Shown: in pieces, positions 24,481 through 39,600 of the stretch | Position numbering within the stretch: the stretch's first letter is position 1 | How the letters are laid out: every line of letters starts with the position of its first letter | Notes under the pieces: model-generated | What the model saw: the letters and a program-made list of their open reading frames with translations, nothing else | Database searches by the model: none | What the model was told of the DNA's origin: nothing | DNA from: Moringa oleifera | Lineage: Eukaryota; Streptophyta; Magnoliopsida; Brassicales; Moringaceae | Direction of reading: 5' to 3' | Length of the DNA stretch: 64,000 nucleotides | NCBI GenBank assembly: GCA_021397835.1 | Contig: JAJFZO010000191.1 | Coordinates: 1,617,001 to 1,681,000 of the forward strand | Program-made: the position numbers and the translations under genes

Positions 24481-26910
24481 TCACCCAGACCTACATACTT
24501 CTTAGCAACTTTTTGCAGTGGTGCTGAATCATCCTTGTGATGTGAATCCACAGGGGATCATCCATATCCTTACTCAACCTTCATAATCGGAATTAAAACC
24601 TTCCCACTTGGCATCAAAAGAAGGGTGAATTTTGCCAAAAATTGATCTTGTTACTGTACATCAGAGTAAAAAAGCTACCGGAGGTTCTGCATTTGTGAAG
24701 ACCCTTAGTTTTGTTCAATTGTATATGTCAAACAGGTGTGCAAATTAGTGCTTGTGAAAGATAGTAAATGAAAGGTCCAACTAGCTTGGTTGAAGTCTCA
24801 AATCCCCATCCGCAAAATGAGGTGCCACTTGTCCTAGTTTATGGTGTTCCTTCTTTTATGTAGTTAGGTGTGATGTAACTTAGTGTCTGTGCCAATGCTA
24901 TATGGACGAGCTGCAGCTCAAACCTATCATTCTCTAGGGTTTGCTTTGAGATTGTCAATGATTAAGCTTGGCTGTGTTCCGATTTGACATTATTGTTGTT
25001 ATGCGTCTTTTATGGATTATTTTGTTCTTTCTGTTTCTTTTTTGAGAAGTACCTGTCCAGATCTAGAACCGGTTTGTCCTCATCCTAGAATCTGGAACTA
25101 AGCAGGAAGATCTTCCAGGCTTGCACCTCCATGCTCATGATAAGGAGCATATTGGTGGTGGTTCACTGTTGCTGCCACCTAATTCTGAAGTGCACTGCCA
25201 GCCTAAGCTCTTAAAGGTAGAAACAAGGCCTACTTAGTGTCTCTATATTATTGGAAGGCTTTATTGTTGCTCCTTTGATGGGCCAATCTTGCAAACTAGT
25301 TTCAGTATTCTCATTCCCATTCTTTTGTATGTTTAACTGAGTTGAATCAGCAATTACTAGGAATGTTACTTGTTATCACTGAGTACACAGCTCCATGCAT
25401 TCTCTTCTTTCAATATCCCAGGTGCAGTTCTACTCAATCATATTAGCAGCCAATATCAAAATCATATTCATCAATCCCTCTTCAAAAGAAAGGACAAATC
25501 ATGCTATCTTTCTTTCTAAATAAAGATTTGTTTTTTCATATTATTTCATGGTAGCTGGTGAAACATTATAGTGGGTTGACTTTGACACCATTAAAATCAA
25601 GTTTCTCTCTCTCTTATACCATTTAGTTTTAGAAGGATTATTACTTTAAAGAGACAGAAAACATAATATAATGTTTGGTTAAGTTTGATATGTTTATGGA
25701 GGATTTTTTAAATACTATTTCATATTTTTTTATTTCTTTTTTTTTTCATATTCTCCTTTAAGTTACAATGTTACTTTACATCGTATCACATTATTGCATA
25801 TTCTTTTACTTTTTATACATTTGCATTCTTCATCTCACTTTATATCATATGTTATTATTACAAATTTTCTAAATCAAATTACATTACTATATATATATTT
25901 TGTCATGTAAATATTATATTATATTTTTTTCTAATCTAAATCTTTCAGTTCTCTTTTTAACAAAACTTATCCTTCTAAAATTAAATCTGACTTCTTGAAA
26001 TTCTAAATGAATGTATTTTTTTATTTCAAATATTATTGCATTCTATTCATAATAATAATTATGAAAAACTATAAATATTGTACTGTATCTATTTTCTTCT
26101 TGTATTCAATATGAGATTTTTGAAAATTCATTTTTATAACATTTACTCATTACATTTTAATGCCCTTTTGCTTGGCATCAAACTGATATAAAGAATTCAT
26201 TCATTTAATTGGAATGCTAGAGTTTGAATCACTGAAGTGATCAGCATACCAAATATTTTTCTTATTGTTAAAAAAAAAAAAGTTTGAATTCACCGGCCTC
26301 TTGCCCATGAGGCAAAACCACAGAATATGCCCATCAGGAGGAAGCCAACTTGGAGCCTATCTGTTGGATCACTAAGCTCGCGCCATCTAGGAGGCTACCC
26401 GAGCTTGGGCCTTATAGTCGAGTATCTGAGCCTGGACCTGCTCGTTGGGTATCAAGTTTAGGACCACGAATTTCGACCGAGCTGTAGACCAACGGTAAGG
26501 CGTGTACGGGCACTGACCACTTCGGGGCTTTCCTTCCCAAAATTTCAAATCGTCGTGCCTTTACTACTGATGGATTATTAATATTTTAAATATAATTATA
26601 AATTACTTCAAATGTATTTGTTTATTCATTTTGTCTTTTCAAATTATAGAATAATTATAAAATATATAAGTGTATTTATTTGTTATTTTTATATAATTTA
26701 ATATTTATATTTAATAGACTGTACAACCAAAATATATGAAATATAGAGAACAAAATAAAAGGAGGAGAAATCTTTTTTACCTCCTTTTGCTTCTCGGTTC
26801 TTGGAGCAGTGGCTGAGTGGGAATGTTAACCAGTTAAGAGAAACCAGGAACTAAAACCAATCCTTCCATCAAAGGAGAAGAGAGAAAATTGGAGAACAGA
26901 CAGGTTAATC
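24481..26910. other. Intergenic between the TMEM87-like gene and PYM
   Basis: 24,481 to about 25,020 is the presumed 3' UTR. 25,600-26,280 is AT-rich. A GC-rich island lies at about 26,290-26,565 (see separate entry). 26,570-26,760 is AT-rich again, and the last ~120 bp are the presumed PYM 5' UTR. No ORF is convincing. Confidence 0.55.
26288..26565. other. GC-rich non-coding island, possible repeat fragment
   Basis: About 280 bp much richer in G+C than both AT-rich flanks, bounded on the left by an A-run at 26,270-26,281. It reads like a noncoding repeat or LTR piece, but no terminal repeat pair was found in the window. Confidence 0.3.
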
Positions 26911-27583
26911 ATGGCTAGCGGTAATGGAGGCGAAGAACAACTGAAGCGATTGGCAGAACTGAGCAAAACCCTAAAAGAAGGTGAGAGGATTCTGGCGCCT
27001 ACCAGGAGACCTGATGGTACCCTCCGTAAACCCATTCGGATTCGTGCCGGCTATGTGCCCCAAGAAGAAGTGGCCATTTATCAATCCAAAGGTGCCTTGG
27101 TACGGATTTTATCTCTACAGTCCTATCTTCCATTTCGTATCTACGAAGTTTTTTTCCTCTGTGTTGGTTAGATAAGTATAAACTTAAATGCAAGTGTGTC
27201 TTACGTACCTTTCTTCTCTTTTTGGTGCGTCTATATAGTATTTATGCATATGTAAGCTGATTTTTATCTAGGCAGGTTTTGCCAAAACACTTACTCATGG
27301 TTGATCAGAAGAAATTAGCGGCCAAACAAATTATAATAGTGAACTATTTATGTACCATCTTTGCTACATTCTTATTAACTAATTCATCTGCTTAGTGTCT
27401 TTGTGTTCACTGGCAACAAATTTTTAATCTTGTGTAACAAAAGCAATGTCACAAACTCACAATTAGTCAGTGATGTGGTTATCAGTTATTAGTCATATTA
27501 AACCTATGCAAGTGTTCTGTTGTTGCGGTTCTTAACAACTTAGTCAGGGTTTCTTTGCTGCTTGTGTAGTTAAGTTCTTCTTT

Positions 27584-27626
<43 letters not shown>

Positions 27627-30600
27627 CCTTCCATTGCTCTCCAACATGTCGACATTGATTTATTGTTTGTTCTGAAAGTTAAGATATGAAAGAGATTGAC
27701 AAATATAATTGCTTCATATTGTTTGTGTTCTAAATGAAGAAAATAAACGTGTAACTTTAATACTTATGTTAAGTTAGTGAGGGGAGATCACAAAGTAACA
27801 TGCCTAAACAAACCAAAATGTTATCTTTCTCAGGTTCTGTATTTTGCTACTCTGAGTTTCTTTCGTGCCTAAACGAAGTCAAATTTTTACCTTATCGAGG
27901 ATCTTTATTTTTCTATGCTGGGTTTCTTTTGTGCCTAAGTATACTCAACTATTAGCCCCTTTTAGGGTCCAATAATGACAAGCATGGAGTTCAAAGGCTT
28001 TTTCTCAATCTTAGAAAGCAGATTATGTTGTTTGTCTCAGGCAGTGTTTTTGTTTGAATGAATCAAACGAATGAAACTTCCTGCTTTCCAGATATTATCT
28101 TATCATCGTTTATTTGTTTTGAACTATTATTCAGAAAGAGACAGAGACAGAGAGTTAATGCTCACTGTGAGTTCAATGTCTTTTATTGATGCAGTGGAGG
28201 AAGGAGATGGCCTCACAAGAGGTGGTTCCTGGTTATGATCTAGCTTCGGATGCAAAACCAAAGACCAAGTCTGTCAAGAGAAATGAAAGAAAGAAGGAAA
28301 AGAGACAGCAGGTGTGTTGTGCTTTATTTTTATCTTGCCTTTCTCTTTTTCTTTCTCATTTGGATGTTAAGTTTTTCAGCACATTTTGTTGTAAGCTTCA
28401 CTTTTTAGGCAATTCTTGAAAAGTAAACTAGACACTTGTTCTAGGGTTTCTTTGGCTCCTGATGAGAGCTGGGGTGGGGTTCAGAAGTACATGTTTAGGT
28501 GCTTGCCAAAAGCCTTAAATTTTGTGCTTGATGGATTACTTTTATTTATTTATCGATAGAGTACTGTCAAATTAGAACCTACATTCTATTTTGATAAATT
28601 AATATATTGATTTGCCACACGTGTTATTCATCAGCTTCCTTGGTCAATGATCCATAAATGATGAATGACGAGTGGCTAAGTTAGAAGGTAGTTGATTTCA
28701 TTTTTTCCCCCTCCAGAATAGAGGGCCGTTGTCTAGAGATGTGGAAACTTGAGTAGACATCATTGTACCATAAAATGTATTCGTAGATATTGAGAAGTTT
28801 GAAAGAATGTGAAGTTCTCATGCATGTACTTCTAAGTCGAAAGCAATATTAATTCTTTCATTGTACTCTTCATTGTTAGCCCTACTCAACTACACACCTT
28901 AAAATTTATTATTGGTGCTCTATTGTTGAGTAAGTCTAAAGGATCTGTTAAAAAAAAAAAAAGTAAGTCTAAGGAACAAATTTTGCATATTCCCTGCATC
29001 AATTCGGGTCTTATTTTTTTTTTTTTACCTTGAATTCTCAATTAAAGATGCGCAATAAAGCCATCTAAACAAATATTTTTCTCCTTAAAGTTAATTCATC
29101 TCTTGCATAATAGTATATCTTTATGTTCATATTTCAGATGGGGTTTTCTTAGATGAATAATTGATTTGTTAATTTAATTTAACTTATCAATATCATAATT
29201 GATCAATTGGATTGCAACTCTTTCACTTTATCTGAGTAATTGAACCAGGAAAAGAGTGGGCTTGGATTGAAATCCAATTCATTGGCAGGAAATTGTACTC
29301 AATCTATTGTAGCACACGCTCATTTGGAACATTCATCTTCCAAAAGATATGGTTGTTTATTGATTCAATTTTAGTATGGTGGTTTTTTCTAGCTCATTGA
29401 TAAGCTTTGAAGTAGGGATTTCTTTAGCCCTTATTAAGAGGGAGCCCAAGGAAAATGATTTAATTTGTTTGATAGAGTAACGAAGGCCTCTAACCATCCA
29501 AAGTTTCTGCAGACTCATGCATGTCCCATATGCAAAACAGGCTCTAAAGAGTGGGATATTTTGAAGACCTGACCTAAGCCTAGACTATTATTTGTTTATC
29601 TGTTAATCACTCAAATTGGTGACATGACGATGTTGGATTCAGTTTAGCTATTAGGGTTGAATAAAATAACTATCAAGATTATCATAAATAGAATGATGTC
29701 GTAAATCTTCTTGAAAAGGGGTGCAAATAAAATATAACTCAAGAGAGATATGGGAATGACTCAAGAGAGATATGGGAATGACATAATATAACTTCCTTAG
29801 GTTTCTTCAAGCTGAAATTTGTCTTCCTTTGTTTTTCCTTAAAAAGAAACTAGGAGGTCGGACTTATAGCAGTAAAAGCAAAAAAATTGATGTCGTTTAT
29901 GCTTTTTCCTTTTGTAAAGGGCTTGGGATTAAGTCGCTTCTCCTTTTTAACAAGGCTCTATTAGGGAAATTGCTTTGGAGGTTTTTGATTGAAAAAAGGA
30001 TGGTTTTGGAGGAGGGTAGTGGAAACCATCCATGGGGTAGAGGGAGGAGGATGGATGACCACGGTGAACAGAGACATTTACGGTATTAGCTATGGAACAC
30101 TAGTAGAAAGGGTTGGGAGGAGCTAAAGCCACTAATGGGGTTTAAAATTGGGAGGGGACTCCACTAAATTTTGGCAAGAGAGCTGGTGTGGGGATAGATG
30201 TCTCTTAGTGAAACTTTTTTTTTTTAATATATATCGGCTTGCAAGCAATAAAGATGCTTGGGTGACTAAATGTATCTCATTACAAGGAGATGAATTGCGA
30301 TGGGACGTGGGTTTTAGGATGGAAGTGCAGGATTGGGAGGTAATGTTGTTTGGGCAGTTTCTGAGTCTATGTATACCCAAAAACCAGATTTGAGTGGGGC
30401 AGATTCGGTGTTTTGGAGGGGAGGAAGGTTGGGGGAGGGGAAGTTCTCAGTAAAATCCTTCTTAAAGAAGATTGTGGCTGCCCATGGTGGTGAGGAGGAG
30501 AAGTGGCTGCCTTGGAAACGTGTTCAGAAGGTCGGTGCATCCCGAAGGTGGCTTTTTTCACACATGGGTGAACTCTTGACAACATTCAAAAAAGAGAAAT

Positions 30601-33600
30601 CCCCCTAGTCAATAGATTTTTTTTTTGGTGAGTGTGTGTGTGTGTGTGTAAAGTGCAATTGACAACCACTTGTTGATTTGGTGTAAGTGGTCTAGACAAG
30701 TGTGGGAGGGTGTGTCAAACTTACTGGGTCAAAGTTGGGTGGTTTCAGGTTTGGTGGCAGCTGCTGAAATCTATGGTTGGGCGGGTATCCAGGCTTCCTA
30801 TCAGAGAAGAAAGTGTACTGTGTTGATTCCCCTACTTGTTTTTGGTTAGTACGGGGAGAGAGGAATAGGAGAGCTTTTGATAGGATGAAACGCCTGTTAC
30901 ATGGATGGATTTTCACTCTAAAGCTTTGTGTTACGGAAAGTTCTTTTGTAAATGAGGACTTTATAGAGTTTATAGATGTCCTTTCCTCTAAAAGTAGCTA
31001 GATATATGTACTTGGATGGCATCCCCTTGTTGCTTCGTAGTTATATAAATACACTACTGTTTCTGATTAGGGGTGGGGAAAAAAAAAAAAAAGAACAGCT
31101 GGTTCATGGAAACTTGGATGTTAATCTGACTATTTATATCTATTCAATTTGCAAGCAAAAAATCGAGAGATTGTTAGCCACATATATTGAAAGAGAGTGA
31201 TGTTAGTTTTGGACTAATATTTAATTGCCTTGGTAATTGAAGGAGCATTGGGCCTTACCATCAAGGGTTTGATCGTGGAGGTCAAATCTGGATTCATTTC
31301 TGGGATTTGTCGATATCAACTTATATTACAAGATTTGGCTCCTTGTGAGGACATTTTGATTTTTTGTGAGAAAATGTTACCAAGCAAGTTGTGTGGAAGT
31401 CTGCATGTACCGATGGGAGAGTAATCCAGATAATCTACTAAAACTAGTTCAAAGTATGGAGTTTGCATGACTTGTGGTAGAGGAAGATATTATTTGAAAT
31501 GATCTTATTGGCAATATGACCTTGGATGGGATTGGTTGGATGAGATCTGGATGAAGTTTTAGTTGAGTTTATAGTACAGTAAATTGTTTTTCATGAGAAA
31601 TTTCTATTGTAGGTAAAGTGAGATAAATCCTTTTAACATATGTACTAGGCCTTTTTTCTTTTTTCATTTTTAGCTTCAACTAACTTATTCATTTAACAAA
31701 ATATCTTATAGCTCAAGCTTTTGCGAGCTCATTTTTTAGGAATGTGACGAAGGAAGATATTTTCTTTTATTATAAGATGATTAAATTAGCTATCTGGTTT
31801 TGGAGACATATCTTTTTCTATAATAAAGTTTATCTATCCTATTAATCTGTCATTTGTATACACTTTTGGTTTCAGGGATCATTATGGCAAACAACCTCAT
31901 CCAATGCTTTTAGATTTACTACTTCATTCAAGCAGCCTGTTTTCCTCTATCATTGATGTTCATATTTAATGTAAGTGATTTATTCAATTACCCCTGGTAG
32001 GCTGCTCTTGAAAAGGGAAAGAACTCGGAAGCGATGGTAGCTGGGGAGACGGAAAAGGAAGAAGCACTACCTCTTGAAGATTTAGGTCATAGATCAGAAT
32101 CTGTCAAAGACTTGACATCTCAAATGAATGAGCTAGCTGTTTCTGCAAACCCTGTTGTAGTTATCCCTCCCTTAGACTTGAAGGAAGCTTCTGATCCAGC
32201 GGCTGCATCTCAAGATATTGATAAAAGAATTAGGGCACTTAGGAAGAAGGTACAGTTTTCATACTTTCACACTTCTTTTGTTCCTGCTAAAAAAAAAATC
32301 GTACTTTTACACTTACTTGGAAGAAAAATCATGTCCAATATAATCTCGAGAAAATTATGGATTTTATCTTTTTTATTATATCCTCAACCTTCTGCATGAG
32401 GAACATGCTAAAATTCTATGTTTAAGATTAGAATTTGAGACAATTTTTTACTTAAAACAATGACAGTATAATGAGAAAGGCCTTATCTTTTTTCCAAGAG
32501 AAATCAAGTCACAGATTTTAATGATTTTAAAGTCGTTATGTGATCATGAGGTTATTCAAATGCATGAGAATGTATTGAGCCTATAGCCTTAGTGAGATTG
32601 GGCTGACAAAGTTGAGTTCATCTTGTCAAACGTAATTTTGTGATAAGGGATGTAGGATAGAGAATATTAACTTGTTACTAAATTTCATATTTTTAGTACT
32701 TCTTGATAAATTCTTATTGATGTCACTATCTTTATAAAATTCACATTTCCTGCTAATTGCCATCGGATGAGGAAAAGAACCTTCATATCTAACATAAGAT
32801 ACTACTTTGTTAAGATGGTTTGTTAATAAAAATGTAAATGAATAACTGGTGGAGAATTGAAAGCAAAAGGATAATTATTGTTTGACAAATCCCAATTTAT
32901 GTTGCAAGTTAGTGCTTCAAACTGCTCTAACTATTTCTTGATGAAGCACTAGTCAAATATTTTAGGGAGATTTATTCTAGGTATAAAGCTCGAAATCAGG
33001 AAACAAGAAGTAATTCTTTTTTTCTATTTTTTCTTGTTATGCAGTTCGTTTTATATTTCCATTAGGGCTATTGATTTTCTCTTTCTATTGAAGTTCTTAC
33101 GGGAACTTTCGATTTTTATTAGGATTTTAGATTTCTTATTTCTTTGAGTATTTGGTGGCTATAAATACTTAGGTCATCCTAATGTTTGAGACAAACTTTC
33201 TATTTTTTATAATTTGAGAGTTTTTAATATTTTTGAGATCTGAGATGTTTGTTGTTTAAGACTGAAGGCCTTACTTTGTTCTTTTCTTCTTCTTTTTTCT
33301 TCTCAAAACATAATTTTATTCAGAATTCCTAATTTTTTCTTTTTTTCCTCCATGTTCTACATTAGTTGGTATTGGAGTCCAACTTCGATTAATCCCTTGT
33401 TGTCTCAAACATTAGGTTGGTTTATGGCCTAACATTAAAATCCCTAATACTATGATACCAACTTATGTAGGACAAGGAAGAGAATGAGAAAGAATTAGGA
33501 TTTTGAGAAAATTGAGGTTTTAGAAAGAACAAAGAAGGAGCAGAAAGAACAAAGTAGGGTTTGGGGCCTTAAACAGCAGAGATCTCAAATCTTAAAAATA

Positions 33601-36600
33601 TTATACTTTTTGAAATTATATCATAGCTAGTTTGTCTCAAATACTAAGGAGATTTAAGTATTTATAGCCAACATATACTCCTAAAAATAGGAAATCTAAA
33701 ACCTTAATAAGAATCAAATTAATAGAAATAGAAAATTCAAAGTTCTCATAACAAATTTAATAGAAATAAGAAATCAAAGTCCTAATGAGAATTTAAAATG
33801 AGCTAAAAGGTCTTAAACTCTTTAATCAATGTTTCATCATTCTCTCCCACTCATGGAGAACTCAATTCTCCCGAGTAGATTGAAGATGCCACTCTAATAA
33901 CTCAAGTTGTAACGCTCGAAAATTGTTGTAGCATCAAAATCAAGAAAATAACACCATTTAACAAGATAACGACGAGCACTTTGATGATGCCCAAAACCAT
34001 CATGCCGCTTGATCTGGTAGCACTTGTAGTAGTGCTGGTGTTCAAACTCCAACGAGGGAAGTGGACGATGAATATGAGAAGCAATCAGAATTGCGTAGTT
34101 TGGGTCAATGCGTATGGTTAATAAACAAAGTGATCCTTTTTTCTTTTCACTTTTCTTCTTCCCTTTTTTTTCCTTTTTGTTTTTTCTTTGGGTGTGTGGA
34201 CAATGAGAAATTGATCGAAGTTGGGTTTTAGTACCGGTTGATGGTAGGACAAGGAATAGATCTCAGATGTTAAAAATATTGAACTTTCTCAAATTATGTC
34301 ATAACAAGTCTATTTCAAATATTAGGGTGGCTTAAGTATTTATAATCACTAAATACTCATGGAAATAGGAAATTTAAAATCCTAACAAAAACCAAATTAA
34401 TAAAAATAAAAAATTTAAAGTTCTTAGAAGAACTTTAATAAAAACAAGAAATCAAAGTCCTAATGAGAATTTAAAAATACAGCTCATTTCTTAATTATGG
34501 GCTTTACACTTAGAATAGATCTTCTTGAAATCTTCAATCGATGTTTCATCATACTTGATATTTTTTTAATTTTTTTTTTGGGTATGTGTTGACACCAAGG
34601 GATTGATCGATGTTACACTTTAATACCAATTGATGGAAATTTCCACATTAATTAAATTTGATTCCCTTAGAGCATACTATTGTTTAGGTAACCAACTCAG
34701 TGAGAGAAAACTTGAGTGTATGGAGAGTGAAATGGCGGCCTTTGGCAATAAAGAGAAAACTTTTTTGAATTTAAAAAAGGAGGGGACGTCGGGTGGCTGA
34801 TCACTAAGTTACATTTAAGTAAAGATGATTGGAGGTGGTTTTGCTTATCAATGAGCGGTCTGGTGGAGACAGCAAGTAAAGTAGGTTGGGCAAGGAAACG
34901 AAGAGAGGGTATTAGAGTATTGATGGTGACTTTTGGTTCAAATGGAAATGGGACATTCTTAAAGCTGTCAGAGCATGGGATAGGGAAAATATAAATGGTA
35001 TACATGCTAGAAGATGAGAGCTTTGGGTGGTGGAAGGGGGTGCTTGATTTTCAGAAAAGAAGACAAAGTTAAGGCAGACTAGGAAAATGGAGAATGAGGA
35101 TGGCTTGGGGGTGAATGTTCAGAGTCCAAGGGAGGTGCAAATGGGAGGGTGGGCATTATAGCTTGCATTCACTGTGAGTGTGGTAGGACAAAAACGTAAA
35201 AGAATGGGTCATGGTGGGGAGATAGGCTAATGGAAAGGGGTTGATCATGGAGAGAAGTGGTAATCGCCGGTAGGGATTCAAGGAATCTACAGGGTCTAGG
35301 GCGTAGTGTGGAGAGTCAGGTGAAGGACATAAGAAAGGTGGGTCATGTGGCTTTCGTTTACGTGGATTTGAGCCTTTGTCAAGTTAGAGGCCCAAACTTG
35401 TTAATATGAAGGGAGGCTTAAATGTTACTACAATGGAAGTGGGCTTGGGGGAATCTAGTGCGAGCAAGAGGGTTGACGATCTAGGTTGGATCCAATGCAT
35501 CGGTAGGGATCAGATGGAGTTTGGCCTTGTTGGTAGCAAATTGAATAGGTCTTTTATTCGGGTGTGGGTCGGGTATTAATATAACCTTACAGATTGAGTT
35601 AAAGGGGCACGGGTTAAATCAAAGTGATGAAGTATTCGAAGCAGTCCTGGGTAGGTTTTGATGTTGAAACGTTGTTGATCACTGCGGGTGTTCGTAGTAG
35701 CCTTAAAGCCGGTCGATCTGTTTGTTGTGTAGCTGCTAGCCTTTCGTCAGCGAGAAAGATTAATTTGATGTTGTTGAGGGGAGAATCATGGTAGTACATG
35801 GATGAAGTGGAAGAGGGAAATGCAGAGGAGGATAAAACGATGTCAAGTGAGGAATGGTAAGCAGGTATAGGGTTGAGAAAGGGTGTAGAGGAGAGAGTAG
35901 GGTTGGAAGTGATAGTTACTCCACTGACCACATGTTGTGAGGACGTGTGGGTAGCAGAGGAGGCTTTCAAGGAGAAGAGAAGATATAAAGAGATGGAAGT
36001 GTGAATGGAGGATGGTTACTAGGATTGATAAATGACGAATCGGAGGTGGATGAAGTAGTAAGGTGGTAACGGGAAGTCTGAGAGAGAGTGGTGAGGAATC
36101 TATCTAGTGTATGTAGACTATTAGACATCTCATTCGAAGGTATGGAGGAGGAGGCTCAGGTATTCTTCTCAGAGGTGGAGAAGAGGAGACAATTAGGGCA
36201 AGCCAAGAAAGGAAAAATAAGTAGTAAGGGGAGAATCAGTAGGGACTCGGAGCTTAGGAGGTTGGAATATGGGGTAAATTACGATCAGTCTGAGAAACGG
36301 AAAGAGGGGCTAGTAAGCTTGGGTTGTTCTTGAAACAATGGTAGTTGAGATCCTTTCATGGAATGTAAGAGGGATAAACAGTAGGGAGAAAAGAAGCATT
36401 GTGAAACAGTCACTAGCTGGAAGGATGACATGGTGTGGAGACTAAGATTAGGGAGATGACCCCAAGGGTAGTCAAATCTATGTCGAGTGGGCGGAATGTT
36501 GAATGAGAGGCTAAGGCAGCACAGGGGAGTTCGAGGGGATTCTAGTTTGTTAGAACAAAAAGCTTGGTAGACTTAAAGAAAGCTAGGAGGGTACAATGTC

Positions 36601-39600
36601 TATATCTTGAATCTTTGAAATGGAAGGGAGAGGTTGGGATTGGATGTATACTGGTATATATGGAAGCTATATTAGCGGGGAAAGGAAAAGTGTCAAAGGA
36701 GGTTTGAAGGAATTCCATGGGTGATTGGCGGTGACTTTGATGATGTTGTGTTTCCTCATGGAAAGATAAGGGCAATGATGAGATGGACACTTCGAGTTAA
36801 GCGAGGTGGTTTTTGATATGGGGCTCCATGACTTACCGTTGATTGGTGGAGTGTTCACTTGGTCCAATATGAGGGACAATCTCTTTCTGTTCAGATTGGA
36901 CATGTTTCTCATCTCTAACAATTAGGAGGATATGTATCCGTAGTAGTTACCATTACCTAGACTAGTGTCAGATCACAATCTTGTTATTTTAGTAATGGAG
37001 GGTATAGGGTGGGGTCCATGCTCTTTTAGATTCAAAAACGTTTGGCTAAAGGTCAAGGGTTTCCATAAATTAGCTAAGGAGTGGTGGGAGGGTGGGAAAG
37101 TGACTGGGAATGCTAGTTACATTGTTGCTAAGAAGTTGAAAAAAGTTAAGGAAGAGGTAAAAAGATGGAACAAGGAGCACTTTGGGAGTTTGGGGCAGCC
37201 GAAAGCAGTGATGTGGACAGTGATTTACAGAGGTTTGACAACATTATTATGGGGGGAGAAAATAACGAGGAAGTGCAGGCCAGCAGAATGGAGGTAAACA
37301 ACTAATTGGTGCACTTATTGAAGATGGAAGAAGTGTCTTGGAGGCAGAAATTGAAAGTTTTATGGTTGAAGGCTGGGACAAAAACATGTGTTTTTTTTTT
37401 TTGTGTTTCCATAAAACAACCAATGCCCATGAGAGAGCTAATTTCGTAAGATTGATATGGAGTTGAGAGAGCGAATAGAACTACAATTTGGGGAAGAAGT
37501 ACGAAGTGCTTTACAAGAATATGAAGGTGACAAAGCTTCAAGGCTCTATGGTTTTACAATGGCGTTTCTTAAATCAAATTGTGAGTGATAAGAGACGACA
37601 TCATGGGTCTGTTTGGGGTTTTCCATAAGAATGAGAAGTTCGTCAAGTCACTAAATGCTACTTTTTTAGTATTGGTACCAAAGAAAAAATGGACTGTAAA
37701 TATCAGAGAATACAAGCCAATCAGCTTGATTGGATGTTATTATAAGCTGGTTTCGAAGGTGCTGGCTAAGAGACTAAGATTACTGGTGGAGAAGGTGGTT
37801 AGTATGAGCCAAAATGCTTTTGTGAAGGGTAGGCAGATTTTGAATGCTGCCCTGATTGCAATTGAGTCTGTTGATAGCCAAATGAGATTGGGAAGAAATG
37901 GGGTTGTATACAAACTGGATATGGAAAAAGCATATGACCGTGTATTGTGGGAGTCTCTTTTGGGATATTCCATGGTTGGCTGTGGTAGTAAGTGGATTAG
38001 CTTTATCTTTTGGTATATTTCTACTGCATCTTTTGCGGTAATGGTGAATGGCAACCCATCATAATTTTTTCAAGCATCCAGGGGGTCTAACAAGGGCACC
38101 CATTATCACCATTACTGTGTTTTGCTAGTTATGGAGGCCTCGGATGGGCTGTTGGTAGGAGCAGGGAATAGAGGGCTGGTGGAGGGTTTAGCGTTGGTAA
38201 TCAGGAATATGATGTGAAAGTGAATCACATTTTATTTGCAGATGATATTATAATCTTCTACGGTGCAAGGGAGGAGGAGTTATGCTACTGATTTTTGAGG
38301 CAATCTTGGGTCTGAAAATTAATTTGTCCAAATCTGAGTTGGCAGCAGTAGGTGATGTGGAAAATGCAAGGAAGTTGGTTGCTGTTATGGGCTGCAGTTT
38401 GATTAGCTTCCGTATGAAGTACCTTGGTCATCCCCTAGGTGCTAGATGTAAAGATAAATCCATTTGGAAAGGGATAGTGGAAAGGTTTGAGCAACAGTTG
38501 GCGGGTTGGAAGAAGCAGTACCTATTCAAGGCTGGTAGGTTAATTCTCATTAAAAGTACATTCACAAATCTACCTGTTTACTTCGTGTCGTTAGTTCCCT
38601 TACCAAAGGAAATAACTAGAAAACTGGAAGCAATACAAAGAAACTTTGTGTGGGACAGTTTTGGAGATGACTTTAAGTATTATTTGGTGAAATGAAAAGT
38701 AGAGACCCAGCCCATTGCCTTGGGAGGGCTAGGAGTGAAAAATTTCACTTTGTTTAATGAAGCATTACTTGGCAAGTGGCTATGGAGATATATGGTGGAG
38801 AAAGAGGGTTGGTAAAGGAGGATTGTAAGAAGTAAATATGGGGAATTGGAAGGGGGATGGATGACAAAACCTGAAAGGGGCACATATGGCTTGTCTGTGG
38901 AAAGTAGTAAGGAAGGAGTGGGAGAAATTAAAATTCTGGATACAGTTCAAGGCTGGAAATGGTAGTTCGATAAAATTCCAGCATGATTGTTGGTTTGGGG
39001 AGGCACTCTTGAAGGAGGTTTTACCTGTTGTCTATTCTCTAGTGCACAAAGATGCTTGGGAGGGTGGTGCAGAGGGAGGGGGCCTGATTTGTTCAGTTAC
39101 GCAGAAATGTTCAGGATTGGGAGGTGGGACTCCAGGATCTAATGTGCCAGTTTTGAGAGCTACAGTGTCCTGGAAGTTGGGCACTGGGGAAAGGAATTGT
39201 TTCACATCAAAATTATATTTTAGTGGGCTATGCAATGGAGATGAGAACATATTCAGTTCCTCAGAAATGGGTTTGGAAAGCTAAGGTGCCGCCAAAACAG
39301 CCTTTTTCACATGGGAGGCAGCAAATGGTAAGACTTCAACAATTGATAACTTAAGGAAGCTGGAAAAAGTTATGGTTAACAGGTGTTATCTCTGTATGGA
39401 GCAGAATGAGACTATTTATCATCTTTTGATTGGGTACAAATGGACTGCAGATCTGTGGTTACAGGTTCTGAGGTTGCTGGGGCTGTATTGGGTTGCTGCA
39501 GGGTCAATGGAGGCAGAGGTAGCGGTTTGGATGGGGTAGGGGCTTGTGAGAAGGAAGAGGAGAGTGGTGAAGATGATTCTTCACTTAATTTTCTGGAGTG

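Noticed and set aside
37740..38054. 104-codon minus frame
   Set aside because: Antisense shadow of the LINE reverse-transcriptase frame at 37585-38064.
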